The notes beneath the pieces are model-generated. The model searched no databases. It saw nothing but the letters and a program-made list of their open reading frames with translations, and was not told where the DNA came from. A program made the translations under genes and the position numbers. Positions 36,801 through 47,811 of a stretch of DNA of 64,000 bases are shown in pieces. Location of the stretch: positions 17,738,009 to 17,802,008 of the forward strand of contig NC_134517.1 in NCBI RefSeq assembly GCF_027942865.1, read 5' to 3'. Origin of the DNA: Odontesthes bonariensis (lineage: Eukaryota > Chordata > Actinopteri > Atheriniformes > Atherinopsidae). Within the stretch, counting starts at the first letter, position 1; every line of letters begins with the position of its first letter.

Positions 36801-39800
36801 GGGGTGAGAAGTTGACAGCGTATCCGTGTTTAAAAAGGGGGATAAAAAATAAATAAATAAATCAGGAAAACCTTGCTTGTGTGCTTTTTTTTTTTTAAAT
36901 CCAAATTTCTCTTTTTCCTTCACGTAAAATGTCCAAATGTTTTTGATGACTTCATCTTGAGCCCGATAGAAGAGACATAGATTTATCCACTCACACATGA
37001 AGTAGAAATGCTAACCTAGTTTTACATCAAAACACGTAACAGTTATGTTGGTCTAAAACCAAAACATTATTTTCAATGTAAAGACAGAGATGCTTACGTT
37101 TATCTACATTCTCAGCTTTTTTCTCTCTTTTTTTTGCACATTTGATTTCTTTTAGGTTGCATCCATATAATGTGACGCCCCTTTTTTTTTGCGTCTGACT
37201 TTTTTTACTTCCTTTAGTCCCAACCTGGTTAGATTTAGGCACAAAAACAATCTAAATGTAAGGAAAGATGACGGGTCTGGTTCAAATACACACTTTGAGA
37301 ACTAAAGTTCTAAAATAGCACAGTTTAACATGGTCTTTTTGCTAACAGTCGTAGAATTTAGGTCATACCGAGCACATTGAGGGTTACAGTAGCCTCTCCG
37401 AGGTTGACGTGGTCCTCGCTGGCTGTTACCTCACAGCGATATTCTCCTGAGTCTTTCTGGGTGACTGAGTGTATCGTCAGCGTCGCTCCCTCCATCTTTG
37501 CCCGTCCTACGTAAGATCCTACAGTGGAGAGTAGAGGACTGAGGATGGAAAAGAAATACCAAACCAAACGCAACAAAAAGCATGATCGAAGGATGGAGAG
37601 AAATGTTCCAAAAGTATTTGTCTCTCTCGATAAGCTTTGTTGTGGACATTTTCCTAAGTGAGTCTAAGAGAAGACTATGAGAGAAGAGAGGAACAACTAA
37701 GCTGTCTTTGTTGTATTTATTTCTTGCAAGAAAGGTCCATCAGTCATACAAGAAAACATGGCAGTCTGCAGAGTGACCGCAGGGAGGTTTTTATACACAT
37801 GAGCTGGGCAAGTTAACACAGTGTTGCTATCGAGAGACCCCGTCGGTCACCGGGAGAAGATGCTTTGCCCAAAGTGTTATTTGTTGAGTTGAGACAATAA
37901 CTGAAAGCCATTGAACAACTTTCACAAGACACATATAGAACTTGCCAAGGCATTGTATGACTCACCAGTAAATTTGTTGTCGAAATAAACAAAAGTCACC
38001 CCCTTTCCTTTTTTCTTCCACTCAATTCGAGGGTTTTGATCTTTTTCTGTCCTGAACTCGCAGGAAAGCACAGCATCTGAGAGGGTAGAAAGCACAACGG
38101 TTATGTTACTTTTACATGACGCCCACCTTTTTTTTCTTTTTTTCTTTAATCCGATTTGAGTTCAATTTGTTGTTTTCTTCACCAGCTGTTTACTTAAGTA
38201 ATACTGGACCGTGCTGATGGAGTTTTTAGAGGACTTATGTGCAATTCTCATGTTTTTGACACAAGTTAAATGCTACTTTCCCTTGTTCCTAGGTATGTTT
38301 CCAAAAGGATTTTTCAATAATTATCTATATTTTGTAATCTCATTTAAGAGGGTTGGAGGTAGTTTCAGCAAAACGGCTAAATTCACTGTACTCATACAGC
38401 ACTTTTCTTGTCTTATCAACCGCTCAAAAAGCTTGCACTCTACAAGTCCCATTCTGCACACCTTTAATGACCTAAATGCCGTTCTATTTTACTGACACAC
38501 CGATGATGCATCAATATATCTCAGCCTGAGACCCTTGAAACTGTGTACCAGAGGAACCTGGGATCGGATCAGAAGTACGACCTGCTCTTCCTGCTGACTC
38601 GGGATTATGTAAATCCATTTTTTCCGATCTGCTTTAATCAGTTTGGCAGTGGTCTGTCTGTCGATCCGAGTGGTGTGTTTTGCAGAAGAGGAAGGAGGTA
38701 ATTAGATATACAAAGATACGAGATGCAATATCCCTTCGCATCTAACCTTTCTTGTAGGCATTCCTTACAGTGAAAATGAGCATGATCTAATGTTGTGTAA
38801 ATACAGATTTACGGTTTTACTCACATCTTATTTTACAAACGTTGTCACTATTTTATTCATATTTGGAATTAGGTTACAAAATACATATAACTAAATTCAC
38901 TCATGATGAATTAATCAAAATACTAAATATATATATATTACGATTTCTTTTCTCAAGTAGAAAGGATGACACTGGAGACATTCTTTTCCTGAAGTGTTCA
39001 TTAAAAGACTGAAATGAAAATGTATGGGATACAAAACTTGTGCGCTGCACAGTCTCACCTGTGTGCTCGTGAATCTCCACTTTGGGTTTACTGCTGCTTA
39101 CGGTCACTGACGGACAGATGGGACCTGTAGGAGGAAATCAGAACAAAAATCACATCTCCCAGGATTGAAGGAATGTATCATTTTTCAAAGCTGAGGTTGT
39201 GTGAATTACTTCTGAGCCAAAGAGCAGCTTTTTGTCAGCTAAGACCACTCAAATCTCATGTAACAGCTTGAGTGAACGCTCTTTTGAGATGTGACACTGC
39301 TTTAGCGCTATCTCCCCCCCCCCCCCCCTTTCCCTGATTCTGCAAACTGAGAGCGCTCTGACCGCCGTCTTCTGCAGATAAGACACTGGCTACTCGTATA
39401 CGTCACGCAATTCCACAAGAAAAGAAAAAAAAAGGCCTGGGTTAGGGTTAGGGTTAGGGCTTTCCTGCAGTTGGAAACCAGGACTCTTATCACACTTGCG
39501 AACAGGAAAAAGTAACCGATTTCCGCACTTCCATTCACTGTCAAAGCAAATCGGACACGACTGCTTGGAAAGATGCAGCAAAACAAGTGAATCAGACGCT
39601 ATTCCACTGACCGGCAAATCATCTCGATTTAATATTTGCCAGGTGACATGGATTCTCTCACCAAATGCGCATCAAGTGTTCTTCCAAATAAGCAAAAAAC
39701 ACCTTTTCTGCGCATTTGTGGAAGTTTATTTTTTCTTAACCTTTCCAATCATCTTTTCTTATCCTGATCATCTAAATACGATTAAAAAAATGGCAACAGA

Positions 39801-41988
39801 AACCCAGCTAATGAGTCACAAACAACGCGTACAAATCATTTCATTCACGTTAAAGCTGTAAAATCCATAGAGTACAATGACTTTAATTCAAGGTTCGTGC
39901 TTTTATTTCCTGTTGAGGCAAACACACACACGCACACACATTTGTTTTTCCAGCAGCGCCTTCCAAATCTCTAAACCTAAGCATTGTGAAGTAGTTCTGT
40001 CCACCGTGCACTCACAAACATGGTAAATTGAGCCCATATACTGAGAGAGAAAAAGAAAAAGAAAAAAAAACAGATAGAGTATGTAGCCTGGTGGTGCCAG
40101 GAGCGCTGGTGTGCAGGAATGTGGGTGATGCATCACCCTCTGACAAGCTGCTCTATCCTGACCTGATAACCTCCGTCAGTGATCTGTCCCTTCAGCTCAC
40201 ACACACAAACACCCAGAAACAGACCAGACACGCCTTCAGAAAGAACCATTGAAAGCATGGTAATAAATTGATACTTGTGTGCCATTGAATATCTATGCCA
40301 TGCAAGCTTTTATTTGAGGACTATAGATGTTTATGTCGTATTTTGTTGTATGAAGGAGGAGTGGAAAATCTCACGGCTTTCACTCTAGGTGTGTGATCTA
40401 CACACGCATGTGCTTTTCTTGTGCAGACAAAGCCACTCTGTGTGACAGTAACCTTACACTCCTCAGCTGACACACCACACACACACGCAGGCATCACTTG
40501 CGAGGATCTCATTGAAGCCTAACCCCCTGCGCTGTGTGCTTTACCTTGACCCTAACCTAAACCCAGCTTCTTCTGAATCCTTGTAAGCCAAGTAAACCAG
40601 AAGTGTGTTTAAACATACTGTTCATGCAGTATATGTTGAAATAAACTGCAAACAAAAAGCGGGTTACATGGGATGCCATAGATATGTGGGGAAAAAAATG
40701 CTTTGAATATGTTTTTTTTTATAAACTGTATCCAAATGCAAAACATTATGCTTAAATAGAATGCATTTCACAGCCAGGGTGTTGGAATTAAAACAACTTA
40801 ACACGCATTGGACATTGATCAAAAAGGCATCTCTCCCAAATTATTCAAAGCACGTGTTTTGGTAGCTCTGTCAAAGCAGAAGATGTTCATCTTTTCATCT
40901 GTGTGAAGACATCTGGCCCCTTACGAGTAAATACAGAAGAGATCAAAACGCATGCACAAGTCAAAGCTGCAATTACCAACATGAAGCCTGTTGCCTCGGC
41001 CCTTTAAAATTCCCACAGCAACATCAAATGCACTTTTCCTGATAGCGAGTGGTCATTTTCATGTCGGTCCAATTAACAACAAGGTCAGTCGGGGGCTATC
41101 TTCAAAACTGAAATGGTCAGATCTCAAACTCCTCCGAGGTACTGCGAGATGCATCTCATCAGCCTGTGGATCTCGGGTTCAAAAAGCATCAGAGGGGGCT
41201 CAGTGTAAACATGAAGCCCAGCCACTCCCTGCGCAGCCTCTGGCCCTGCCGCAGAACAACCTCCTCTGCATGAGCTCCATCACACACACTTATCAATGAG
41301 TCAGTCCAATCCGAATGGAGAGCAAATGGAAACTATTTGTCCACGCTTGAAACGATGCACCAACATGCTTTTCTAATGATCAAATCACCTATAAGAGACT
41401 GCACAAAAATGAGTATCAGTCTCAGGGCTTCAGAGTATATTTTGATTTAATGTCCATTCGCAAATTTAGATTAAAAAATAAATGAACTTTATTAAAGTGT
41501 TCAATTAAATTATCCACACATTCTATTATCTTAACATTTGGGAAGTCCTGTTCTTAGTTTATCTTTTTCTGTTTCTACTATGCACACCTGTAACTTATCT
41601 TATTGTGTTCAGTTTAATAAAAAAAAAACTGAACTGAGTTTCATGAGTCTTACTGTTTCAAATCGATACATTTCAAATGAATAGCACAATTAAAACACAC
41701 AATACACCTTGAACTTACAGGTGAAAAGCTAAATACTGTCTTGTGTACATGTTATACTTGGCAAACTGAGAGCTAGGTTACTAGAAATAATATAATAATG
41801 TTAACTGGGCTTCTCTGTACTTTCAACTCTTTTAGTAATTGCTTCATTTTGCCTAACTTGTGAGTTTACCCCACTTGCTTTCTCGTTTAAAAAACGCTAG
41901 AACTGCCAAAAAGTTTAGAAAACCAGAAGAACTCACTGTGTAAAATTGTGACGAGCAGAGGCAGCGCCAGCATCCTCAGGGTCATCAT
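33866..41988 (-). CDS. jam2: Junctional adhesion molecule 2 (JAM-B), complete
   Basis: Ten exons with GT-AG introns and consistent phase: 41937-41988, 39059-39124, 37966-38076, 37369-37518, 35737-35918, 35548-35656, 35342-35449, 34210-34228, 34057-34108, 33866-33904. They encode 295 residues, close to human JAM2 (298). JAM2 is a single-pass adhesion receptor at tight junctions, endothelium and fusing myoblasts that pairs with JAM3. Visible are a signal peptide (1 to about 18), a V-set Ig domain (Cys45-Cys105, DSGEYRC at 99-105) with the dimer motif RIE at 56-58, and a second Ig domain (PSCEVPSS at 132-139, Cys150-Cys202). Then come a transmembrane helix (about 229-251), a cysteine/arginine-rich juxtamembrane segment and a C-terminal SFMI PDZ ligand. 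Unusual is a nine-proline run (272-280). The first of two tandem ATGs is taken as the start. Which teleost paralogue (2a or 2b) it is cannot be decided here. Confidence 0.93.
34064..34089 (-). repeat. Coding CCT triplet repeat in jam2 exon 9
   Basis: Seven consecutive GGA-type triplets on the plus strand read as proline codons, mostly CCT, on the minus strand. They produce most of the nine-proline run in the JAM2 cytoplasmic tail. Such triplet runs change length by slippage, so length variation between individuals is likely. Confidence 0.85.
36230..36335. repeat. Relic of a dispersed fish repeat in a jam2 intron
   Basis: GAGCTGGAGTTTATCCCAGC followed later by CACTCACACCCACACACATTCACCC has the layout of the common teleost repeat whose better-kept end appears at 47891-47990. 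It is too decayed to orient with certainty. Confidence 0.4.
37207..37250 (+). repeat. TTAGGTTTAGG-type dispersed repeat
   Basis: CCTGGTTAGATTTAGGCACA followed by AAAAC, within a jam2 intron, matches the family also seen at 20088 and 51592. Confidence 0.4.
39439..39459 (+). repeat. Interstitial telomere-like repeat, 3.5 units of GGGTTA
   Basis: Three exact GGGTTA units followed by GGG, within the first intron of jam2 and next to an A-rich stretch. This is the vertebrate telomere motif at a non-telomeric site. Confidence 0.9.
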
Positions 41989-42079
41989 GGTCTGTCAAGG
42001 TTTAGATCCGTTAGGAGCTCTGAGGGAGTCTTCTGAGTCTGGATGGGATTAGTTTAACTCCAAACTCTCAACAGCTTCT

Positions 42080-42230
42080 TCTTCAAATTTCATCTACAGC
42101 GTCCGCGCGCGCGCGCCCTCACGTATCCCGGACAACTGACGGGGCGCGCGCACCAGTGGAGGAAGGAGACCAGCGACCACTCGCACACGGCGGAAATACG
42201 AACCCGACTGGGGTCTGTGTTGTGCCATTC
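42080..42230 (-). promoter_or_regulatory. GC-rich probable jam2 promoter / 5' region
   Basis: The segment just upstream of the jam2 start codon has an alternating CG run (about 42102-42115) and GGGGCGCGCGC, with CpG density far above its AT-rich surroundings. It has no TATA box that I can see. A CpG-island-type promoter driving jam2 leftward is the simplest reading; the exact start site is not visible. Confidence 0.5.
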
Positions 42231-42567
42231 AGGCTGTCGTTAACTGTTTTTTTCCCCCAGTTTATTTTAGTTCATGTAAAATGAAGAGAAAGAGAAAATT
42301 CAAGTTAAATGTAAGACGTGTAATGTAAAGTTCAGGTCTTATTTTTCCGTTCAGAAAAAAACACAAACAATAGGCTATACAAAATACAAACATATTCAAG
42401 TCTACATATTCTGGTGTACAGTAGGCTACTCTCCCAAAGTCTGGAGCTACCCCTCATAATTAATACATTTCCAGAAAGACAGTAAATGGGTGTAGCAATT
42501 TCATTTAAACACATGCAAACATGAGCTGAGGCAAAAACAGAGTTTGTATGATTCTAATGAGCTTTAA
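42231..42567. other. Spacer upstream of jam2
   Basis: AT-rich non-coding sequence between the GC-rich region and the TTAA element. Nothing recognised. Confidence 0.4.
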
Positions 42568-43735
42568 AGGCCTACAGAAAGCTTACACTACACCCAATAC
42601 ATAATGATAATACATACACAGAGGAACAATAATGATCATTGGACCCTACACCAAAACATTTCATAAACGCATGAAATTTGCGATTTTGAATTTGCCGCTT
42701 GGAAATCCTTCCTGGAATTCCAGACTGGGGGCGGGGCTTCCGTGCGACGTCACATGTGCCATGGTTTTTCCTGGCTGCCGCTATTGTAGTATGCTTGTTG
42801 AGTGGTGAAGGCAATAAAACGTTGGTTTCAGTGCAGTTTTTATTGCGAGTAGATGTACGAAGTGCTGTGGGTGCATGTGTTGCCCTCAGCACCAGCAGCT
42901 CACACCACCGGGGACAGAGGAAGCAGAGAGACCTGCGGTCGGAACTTGTGTCTGTGTCTCCCTGTTCGCCTGCCTCCTCTCTGGTGAAATCAGCCGGAGC
43001 GCATCCCGTCGTGTTCAGCTCCCTGCGGTGCAGACACTCAGGGGGAATCCACCTGGCGGAGAGCGGACACACTCTCCGCCAGGTGGAGAGTGGAAATCTC
43101 GGCAGAGCGATCATCAAGAGCCCCGACGTGGACACACGTCGGGGCTCTTGACGCTTGATTCAAGCGTCAAGACACAGAGTTCCGACCGCAGGTCTCTCTA
43201 CTTCCTCTGTCCCCGGTGGTGTGAGCTGCTGAGGGCAACACACGCAGCCACAGCACTTCGTACATCTACTCGCAATAAAAAAATCACCATGATCACCATC
43301 ATCGTCCCCACTGCTCTCGGACTCGGACTCCGACCCACTTTCACTGTCACTGGCTGGCTCGAACCTGTATGGTTCTAGCCCCAATCCCTCCTCGGTTTCT
43401 TCCTCAGGCTCTTCATTGTCTTCTTCATTGTCATCAACAATATTAGGCTCGAAATTTGCCGTGAAGAAGCTGTCCAGGTCTGGCAAACTGCTGGCTTCGC
43501 TACTAGAACTACTAGTATCAGACATGGTGATTGTTCCAGCAGTTGGCACGCGTGACGTCACGCACCTGTCGTCGGTTTGCCAAAATTCGAGTCAAATGTG
43601 GTGATAGTTTATTGGGCCTAATCAGGACTATCCAGGGGCCTAAACTTATTTTAAAATCATAAAAAAATTCCATGGTATATAAGGAATCGATCTGCTATTT
43701 CAGTTTTGTGCAAAAAATCACCTTTCTGTAGGCCT
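42568..43735. mobile_element. TTAA-flanked transposon with internal hairpins, 1168 bp
   Basis: TTAA at 42564-42567 and 43736-43739 bracket inverted termini AGGCCTACAGAAAG. Including the TTAA and outer bases, a 20-bp stretch (42562-42581 against 43722-43741) is perfectly inverted. Inside, 42836-42955 and 43169-43285 are inverted near-copies, and three perfect hairpins stand in a row: stems 43048-43063/43072-43087, 43114-43130/43135-43151 and 43150-43158/43160-43168. TTAA duplications are typical of piggyBac and Kolobok superfamilies; I cannot choose between them without a transposase. One open frame remains (43160-43561). Confidence 0.75.
43160..43561 (-). CDS. Acidic transposon-borne ORF, function unknown
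   Basis: This 133-codon frame runs leftward inside the TTAA element. A second methionine at residue 13 begins MSDTSSSSSEASSLPDLDSF and is an equally good start. The first two thirds are Ser/Asp/Glu-rich, with an EEDNEEPEEETEE run, then GLGLEPYRFEP, a Ser-Glu-Ser repeat and a cysteine cluster (CTKCCGCVCC). The layout recalls multi-copy teleost ORFs with an acidic N-terminus, an EPYxFEP box and a Cys-rich domain annotated as P2X7-like, but I could not verify that. The 3' end runs into the inverted duplication, so the reading frame is probably truncated. Confidence 0.4.
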   Translation of the reverse strand: MTSRVPTAGTITMSDTSSSSSEASSLPDLDSFFTANFEPNIVDDNEEDNEEPEEETEEGLGLEPYRFEPASDSESGSESESESSGDDDGDHGDFFIASRCTKCCGCVCCPQQLTPPGTEEVERPAVGTLCLDA

Positions 43736-43742
43736 TTAAAGT

Positions 43743-44010
43743 CAATATTTGCTATGAACACCTTCATTCTTCAACATAGCCTGGACCCTCTCATTTAAGC
43801 TTCCTTGTCATTTCTTTAAGTAGTCTTCAGGAATAGTTCTCTAGGCTCCTTGAAGGACACCCCAAACCTCTTCTTTGGATGGTGGCTGTCTTTTGTTTCC
43901 TTCTCCATCAAGATGATCCCACACTGCTTCAAAAACGTTGAGGTGTGGGCTCTGGGGAGGATTCATCCCTCCATAAGACCTGTTGCCACTGATTTTCAGT
44001 GCTTGGGTCA
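43743..44010 (-). pseudogene. Tc1/mariner-type transposase relic, C-terminal end
   Basis: Reading the minus strand from about 43960 gives PPQSPHLNVFEAVWDHLDG, then KRQPPSKEEVWGVLQGA, a stop, RTIPEDYLKK, a stop, then LNERVQAMLKNEGVHSKY and a stop. The SPxLNxxExVWDxL block is the C-terminal DDE-transposase signature of fish Tc1/mariner elements, with the catalytic-region Asp of SPD replaced by His. Two internal stops make it a dead relic. Its terminal stop lies a few bases from the TTAA element, which appears to have inserted next to or into it. Confidence 0.7.
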
Positions 44011-46139
44011 TCAAAGCCTTTTCTCCTGTTTCCTGTTTCCCTTCCTTTAGAATTGCTTCTTGACAGCCACCCTTCCATGTGGGCCATTTCTGATGAGTTT
44101 TAAGCTAACAGCTATCTGGGAAATGACTTGATTGTGCAAAAGTACAGTTTTTTTGCCTGTCAAACTATGACATCTATGGCATTTTTTTCACAGATTCAAG
44201 AAAAGAAATTCCAATTAAATGCAGTTCAAGTCAGTGCAACTGTGGTATATGTTAGACGTTAAATGGATTTACTTCCAATTCATTTAATTCAAATTTGGTT
44301 CAATGGGATAAAATTTTTTTGTAAGACAATACTTATGAAATGCCAATTTGTGATAAGTTGAATAACTAATGAAACCATCAACATGCATTGAATCTTTACC
44401 TCAATTCAATCCCCTGCCCTGATCGTCTGCAGGGTGGCTGGAGACAGCACTGAGGAAAGATTCCTCCATCAAACCCAAAACTATCTTTATAGCTGTGCTT
44501 GAATTTGATTATTTCGTGTCAGCTAGTACTGGCTCGCTGTTTTTGTTTCTTCTAGTAGTGAAAACAGCAGATTTGTTCATGGCCCTGTGAGGTTCATATT
44601 TTTCCCACATCAGAACTTACAGCCAGTGCTGCAGGTGTTTCCACTGAACTTCAAATTTCGCTGTCTCCACCAACTTTTTAAATACAATACCAACACATTG
44701 AAATATACATCAAAAACCAAGATGGAAACATGATTAATGTGCACGAGGTTTTAGCCTAATATTACATCCAATGTACGTTATATGTCTCAGTTGTTGAGTC
44801 AGTATGTTGTCTAAAGTTTTATTACGCAGCTTTCTTGAATTTTGAGGTCAGGGTTATTTTGGTCTCTAACAAAATCAGATATTCTACTCATGGGAATGAC
44901 CCTGTTGAAATTTCCTGCTGAGGAACTTGTAAAGTTGTATTTCCGTGTTAAAATGGAACTCGCAATGTCGCAATGTTTCACAATGTCGATGTCAATTTTG
45001 TTTCGAGAGCACATTTAAAAGCAACAAGGTTGACCAAAGTGATTTAGAAGTTAATTTAAAAACAGAAAACCATCGATCGATGAAATAAATGCATTAAAGT
45101 GAAACATAAAAGCAAACAAATACAATGAAATAGTTTTTAAAAAGGTTAAAACAAAGAGACACCACTGTATAGACTCTGCAGAGCGAATATCAAGTGGCCC
45201 GTTATTCTAGAGTTTAGGGACTGCGGCTGAGAGAGCCAAATCCCATCCGTTTTTTTAGATTTATTATTTATTATTATGATTTGCTGTAGTTTCCCATTTT
45301 GTTCTGTTTGTTCAGTCAGTTTGGTTATATTCTGCAACCATCCCATCCTTTCTTCCTATTGATGCTTTAAAATGAAAGTCAGCTTTAAAGGAACAATAGT
45401 ATCACATACATAAGTTAGTCCTCTATCTGAATGCAAAGGATTTAAATCAGAGTTCTCCAAGCATCAACACTCCCGAGTGTAGGAGGAGGTGCAGAGATGG
45501 GACAGCTGCCGATGAGCTACTGTGTCCTTGGCTATTAGGTTTCTAACCAGCAGCGCCCACACAACAGCGCATTGTCCCTCTTTCTAGTTAATGTGCACAC
45601 ATGCTTACATTTATGGCCATATGCATACACAAAGACACACACAGAGGCCATACGAGCAGACACGTGTGCTTTTGCACACACAGAGAGAGACAGTGAAACA
45701 CTACCTCCCAAAATCTCAGCTGCAGCACCTGTTCCTGATCGAGAATCCCAGCTGCTCTGCGTTTGAGCTGGACACGCTGATGTCATGTAACACACAGTAA
45801 GACATTAACAACACACATGCGTGCAACAACACAGCCCAGTGCCCGCTGCTCACTTGGCACAAACCTGTTCTACACAAACTCTCTGAGATAATCAACCTCG
45901 TATCGAATACATGGGAAGGGGTCTTTAAATGCTCTGTGATCTGTGACGACAGCTATGTGACTTCAATCGTCAATTCAACAGCTGACTGGTTTGTGCCAGC
46001 TAGTGTCATAGCTGGACAAAAAGAAAAACAAATCATTCTACTGCACCAACACTTAAAGTCCAGCTTAAAGCTAAACGGGTGCTCATATTTAGTAGTCATG
46101 TTTCGTTCTGTAAAGTTCCCTATCAGTAAACTTTTACTT
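44011..46139. other. Intergenic, no gene recognised
   Basis: AT-rich non-coding DNA between the Tc1/mariner relic and a GT-rich tract. Short frames at 45535-45800 overlap on both strands and lack motifs. Confidence 0.45.
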
Positions 46140-46520
46140 TTGGTCTGTCCATGGGGTTATTTTGAGCGTCTTTGTTGGTGTCTTGGTGATTGCGTTCCAT
46201 CTGTTGGCAGTTTGTTTTGAGCCTTTGTTGGTTGCTATGCAACTCTTTTTGGTTGTTTTATGTATCTTAATAGTGGTCTTGTATATCTTTTCTGATGACC
46301 TAGTGTGTGTTAGATTTTGCATTCAATTGTGGTCATTGTTCTTGTTTTTGTAGCTGTCTTTGTGGCGGTTGTTTTGCGTGTCTTTGAGGTTCTTTTGACT
46401 CTTTGCTGTTTTTTAGTGTCTTTGTGGTATTTTTGGGTATTTTTGTGGTTGTTTTGCTGCTCTGGGTGGTGGTTTTGTTTGAACTGTTCGTGGTTGTTTT
46501 GTGTCTCTTTGTGAAAACTG
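46140..46520. repeat. Degenerate G/T-rich minisatellite
   Basis: About 380 bp built from imperfect copies of a unit like TCTTTGTGGTTGTTTTG. The plus strand is almost all T and G, with very little A or C in the second half. It reads open on both strands, but the frames are repeat-derived. Confidence 0.6.
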
Positions 46521-46619
46521 GTCAAATTGCTCCAAAACAAACGTGTGAAATGTCTCTTTAACTAAATATTACCCCCACACACACACACACACCCACACAC
46601 AGTAAAGTCCTGCTGTCAT

Positions 46620-46990
46620 GAAGGACTTGATTCAGAATCCAGCAGCTCATATTTTGACCACTTTATCACATTACCCCTGTGCTTCCTTGTCTTCAGAGGC
46701 CTTCTGTTTAGGTTGGAAGTTGGAACAGATTTTACAGGGCTGCTGTTAACTTATGAAACATTAAACACCAGAGCACCAAGATATTTCTCCGACCTTGTGA
46801 GGCCATGCGCAGCCCACGCAATCAATCCGTGGGTTGTGTACTGCCCCATTTTCATCCCATGCATCATCACTATCCGCCAGAAACTCAACAAGTTTGACTG
46901 AGGTGTTTGAGATAAAGCTGAAGGGCCAGTTGTTTTCTACGATCCGCAAACTCTTTCTCTGAAGTCTTTTTTAAAATGAATAACCAGACG
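46620..46990 (+). mobile_element. Small L2/CR1-group LINE relic
   Basis: Around 46625-46650 the sequence reads LIQNPAAHILT, and around 46735-46800 it reads LTYETLNTRAPRYFSDLVRP. These match the C-terminal reverse-transcriptase blocks IQNAAARVLT and LLVYKSLRGRAPKYISDML seen in the LINE at 31038-32020. Frameshifts and stops separate the blocks. Only the C-terminal part is left. Confidence 0.5.
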
Positions 46991-46999
46991 TTTTTACTC

Positions 47000-47640
47000 T
47001 GTTTTCTGATTCTATCAATTTCTAGAGTTCAGCAAGACATGTTCGTGAGATGCTGAAGGCGCTGAACTTTCGGGCCTTGAGATCCTTCTACCAATCTAAT
47101 GAGGTTAATTATATTTTCACTGTGAAAGTTCAGAGTCCAGCTCAAGATTACCAGTTATATGATGGACTGATATGAGAGTGACCGTATATGTATCTCAAAA
47201 CCGACCTTTACTTCTCCTCTTTTTAGATAAAATGTACATACTGTACTGTCATTTTTAGGTAGACCCTCCATTGTTTTTACGTTGCCAGTTGCACTCTCTA
47301 ATCAACAACCAAACTGGTCCAGTTCCATTTCAAGAACCAAGAAACATCCCAAATTTATCCCATATTTTGCACGCACGTCTAGCATCTGAAACAATGACAG
47401 GTGAAAACACGAATTAACTTCCATATCTCTTAATCAAAAGTCTACAATTGTTTTTTTGTTCTGAGGAGCAAGATCATATTAGGTTTAGTTTGATGATTTC
47501 CTAGTTAGTTACATCTTCAGATGAGCCTGGATGATATGAACGTTCTACCCTTTTAATCATGACAGAATCAATGCCAAGAGGAAACAAAGGGAGAAATTGT
47601 GGGCCTTTCTCAAGTTATCATTGGAGCTTTATGACTTAAT
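47000..47640. other. Spacer upstream of the lectin gene
   Basis: AT-rich sequence without recognised coding potential; it probably contains upstream regulatory DNA of the lectin gene. Confidence 0.35.
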
Positions 47641-47645
47641 GAGCA

Positions 47646-47653
47646 TATAAAAA
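47646..47653 (+). promoter_or_regulatory. Possible TATA box of the lectin gene
   Basis: TATAAAAA lies about 166 bases before the start codon. A transcription start about 30 bases downstream would give a 5' untranslated region of about 135 bases, which is plausible. The A-rich context makes chance occurrence possible. Confidence 0.4.
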
Positions 47654-47811
47654 AATAAAAAAGGGAAGGACCAGTGATGGTAATATAGGCCAGGTGTAAC
47701 TCAACCAAACGCAGTTAGAAGCAAAGAGAAGACACATGAACGTGCGAGTAATACACAGGACAAAACATCTTTGATTCAGATAAAATCCTGACAAAAAGTT
47801 CACAGATCAAG

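Noticed and set aside
38524..38550. CCTGAGACCCTT stretch resembling a miR-125 seed region
   Set aside because: The rest of the mature sequence does not match and no paired arm forms a precursor hairpin nearby.
42102..42115. Alternating CG run as Z-DNA or a microsatellite of interest
   Set aside because: Short, and best explained as part of the GC-rich jam2 promoter region.
42572..43135. 187-codon minus-strand frame in the TTAA element
   Set aside because: Arises from the inverted duplication of the element; the acidic ORF at 43160-43561 is the more coherent frame.
46317..46514. Hydrophobic open frame in the G/T-rich tract
   Set aside because: The Val/Phe/Leu-rich protein is a by-product of the GTT/TTT repeat composition.
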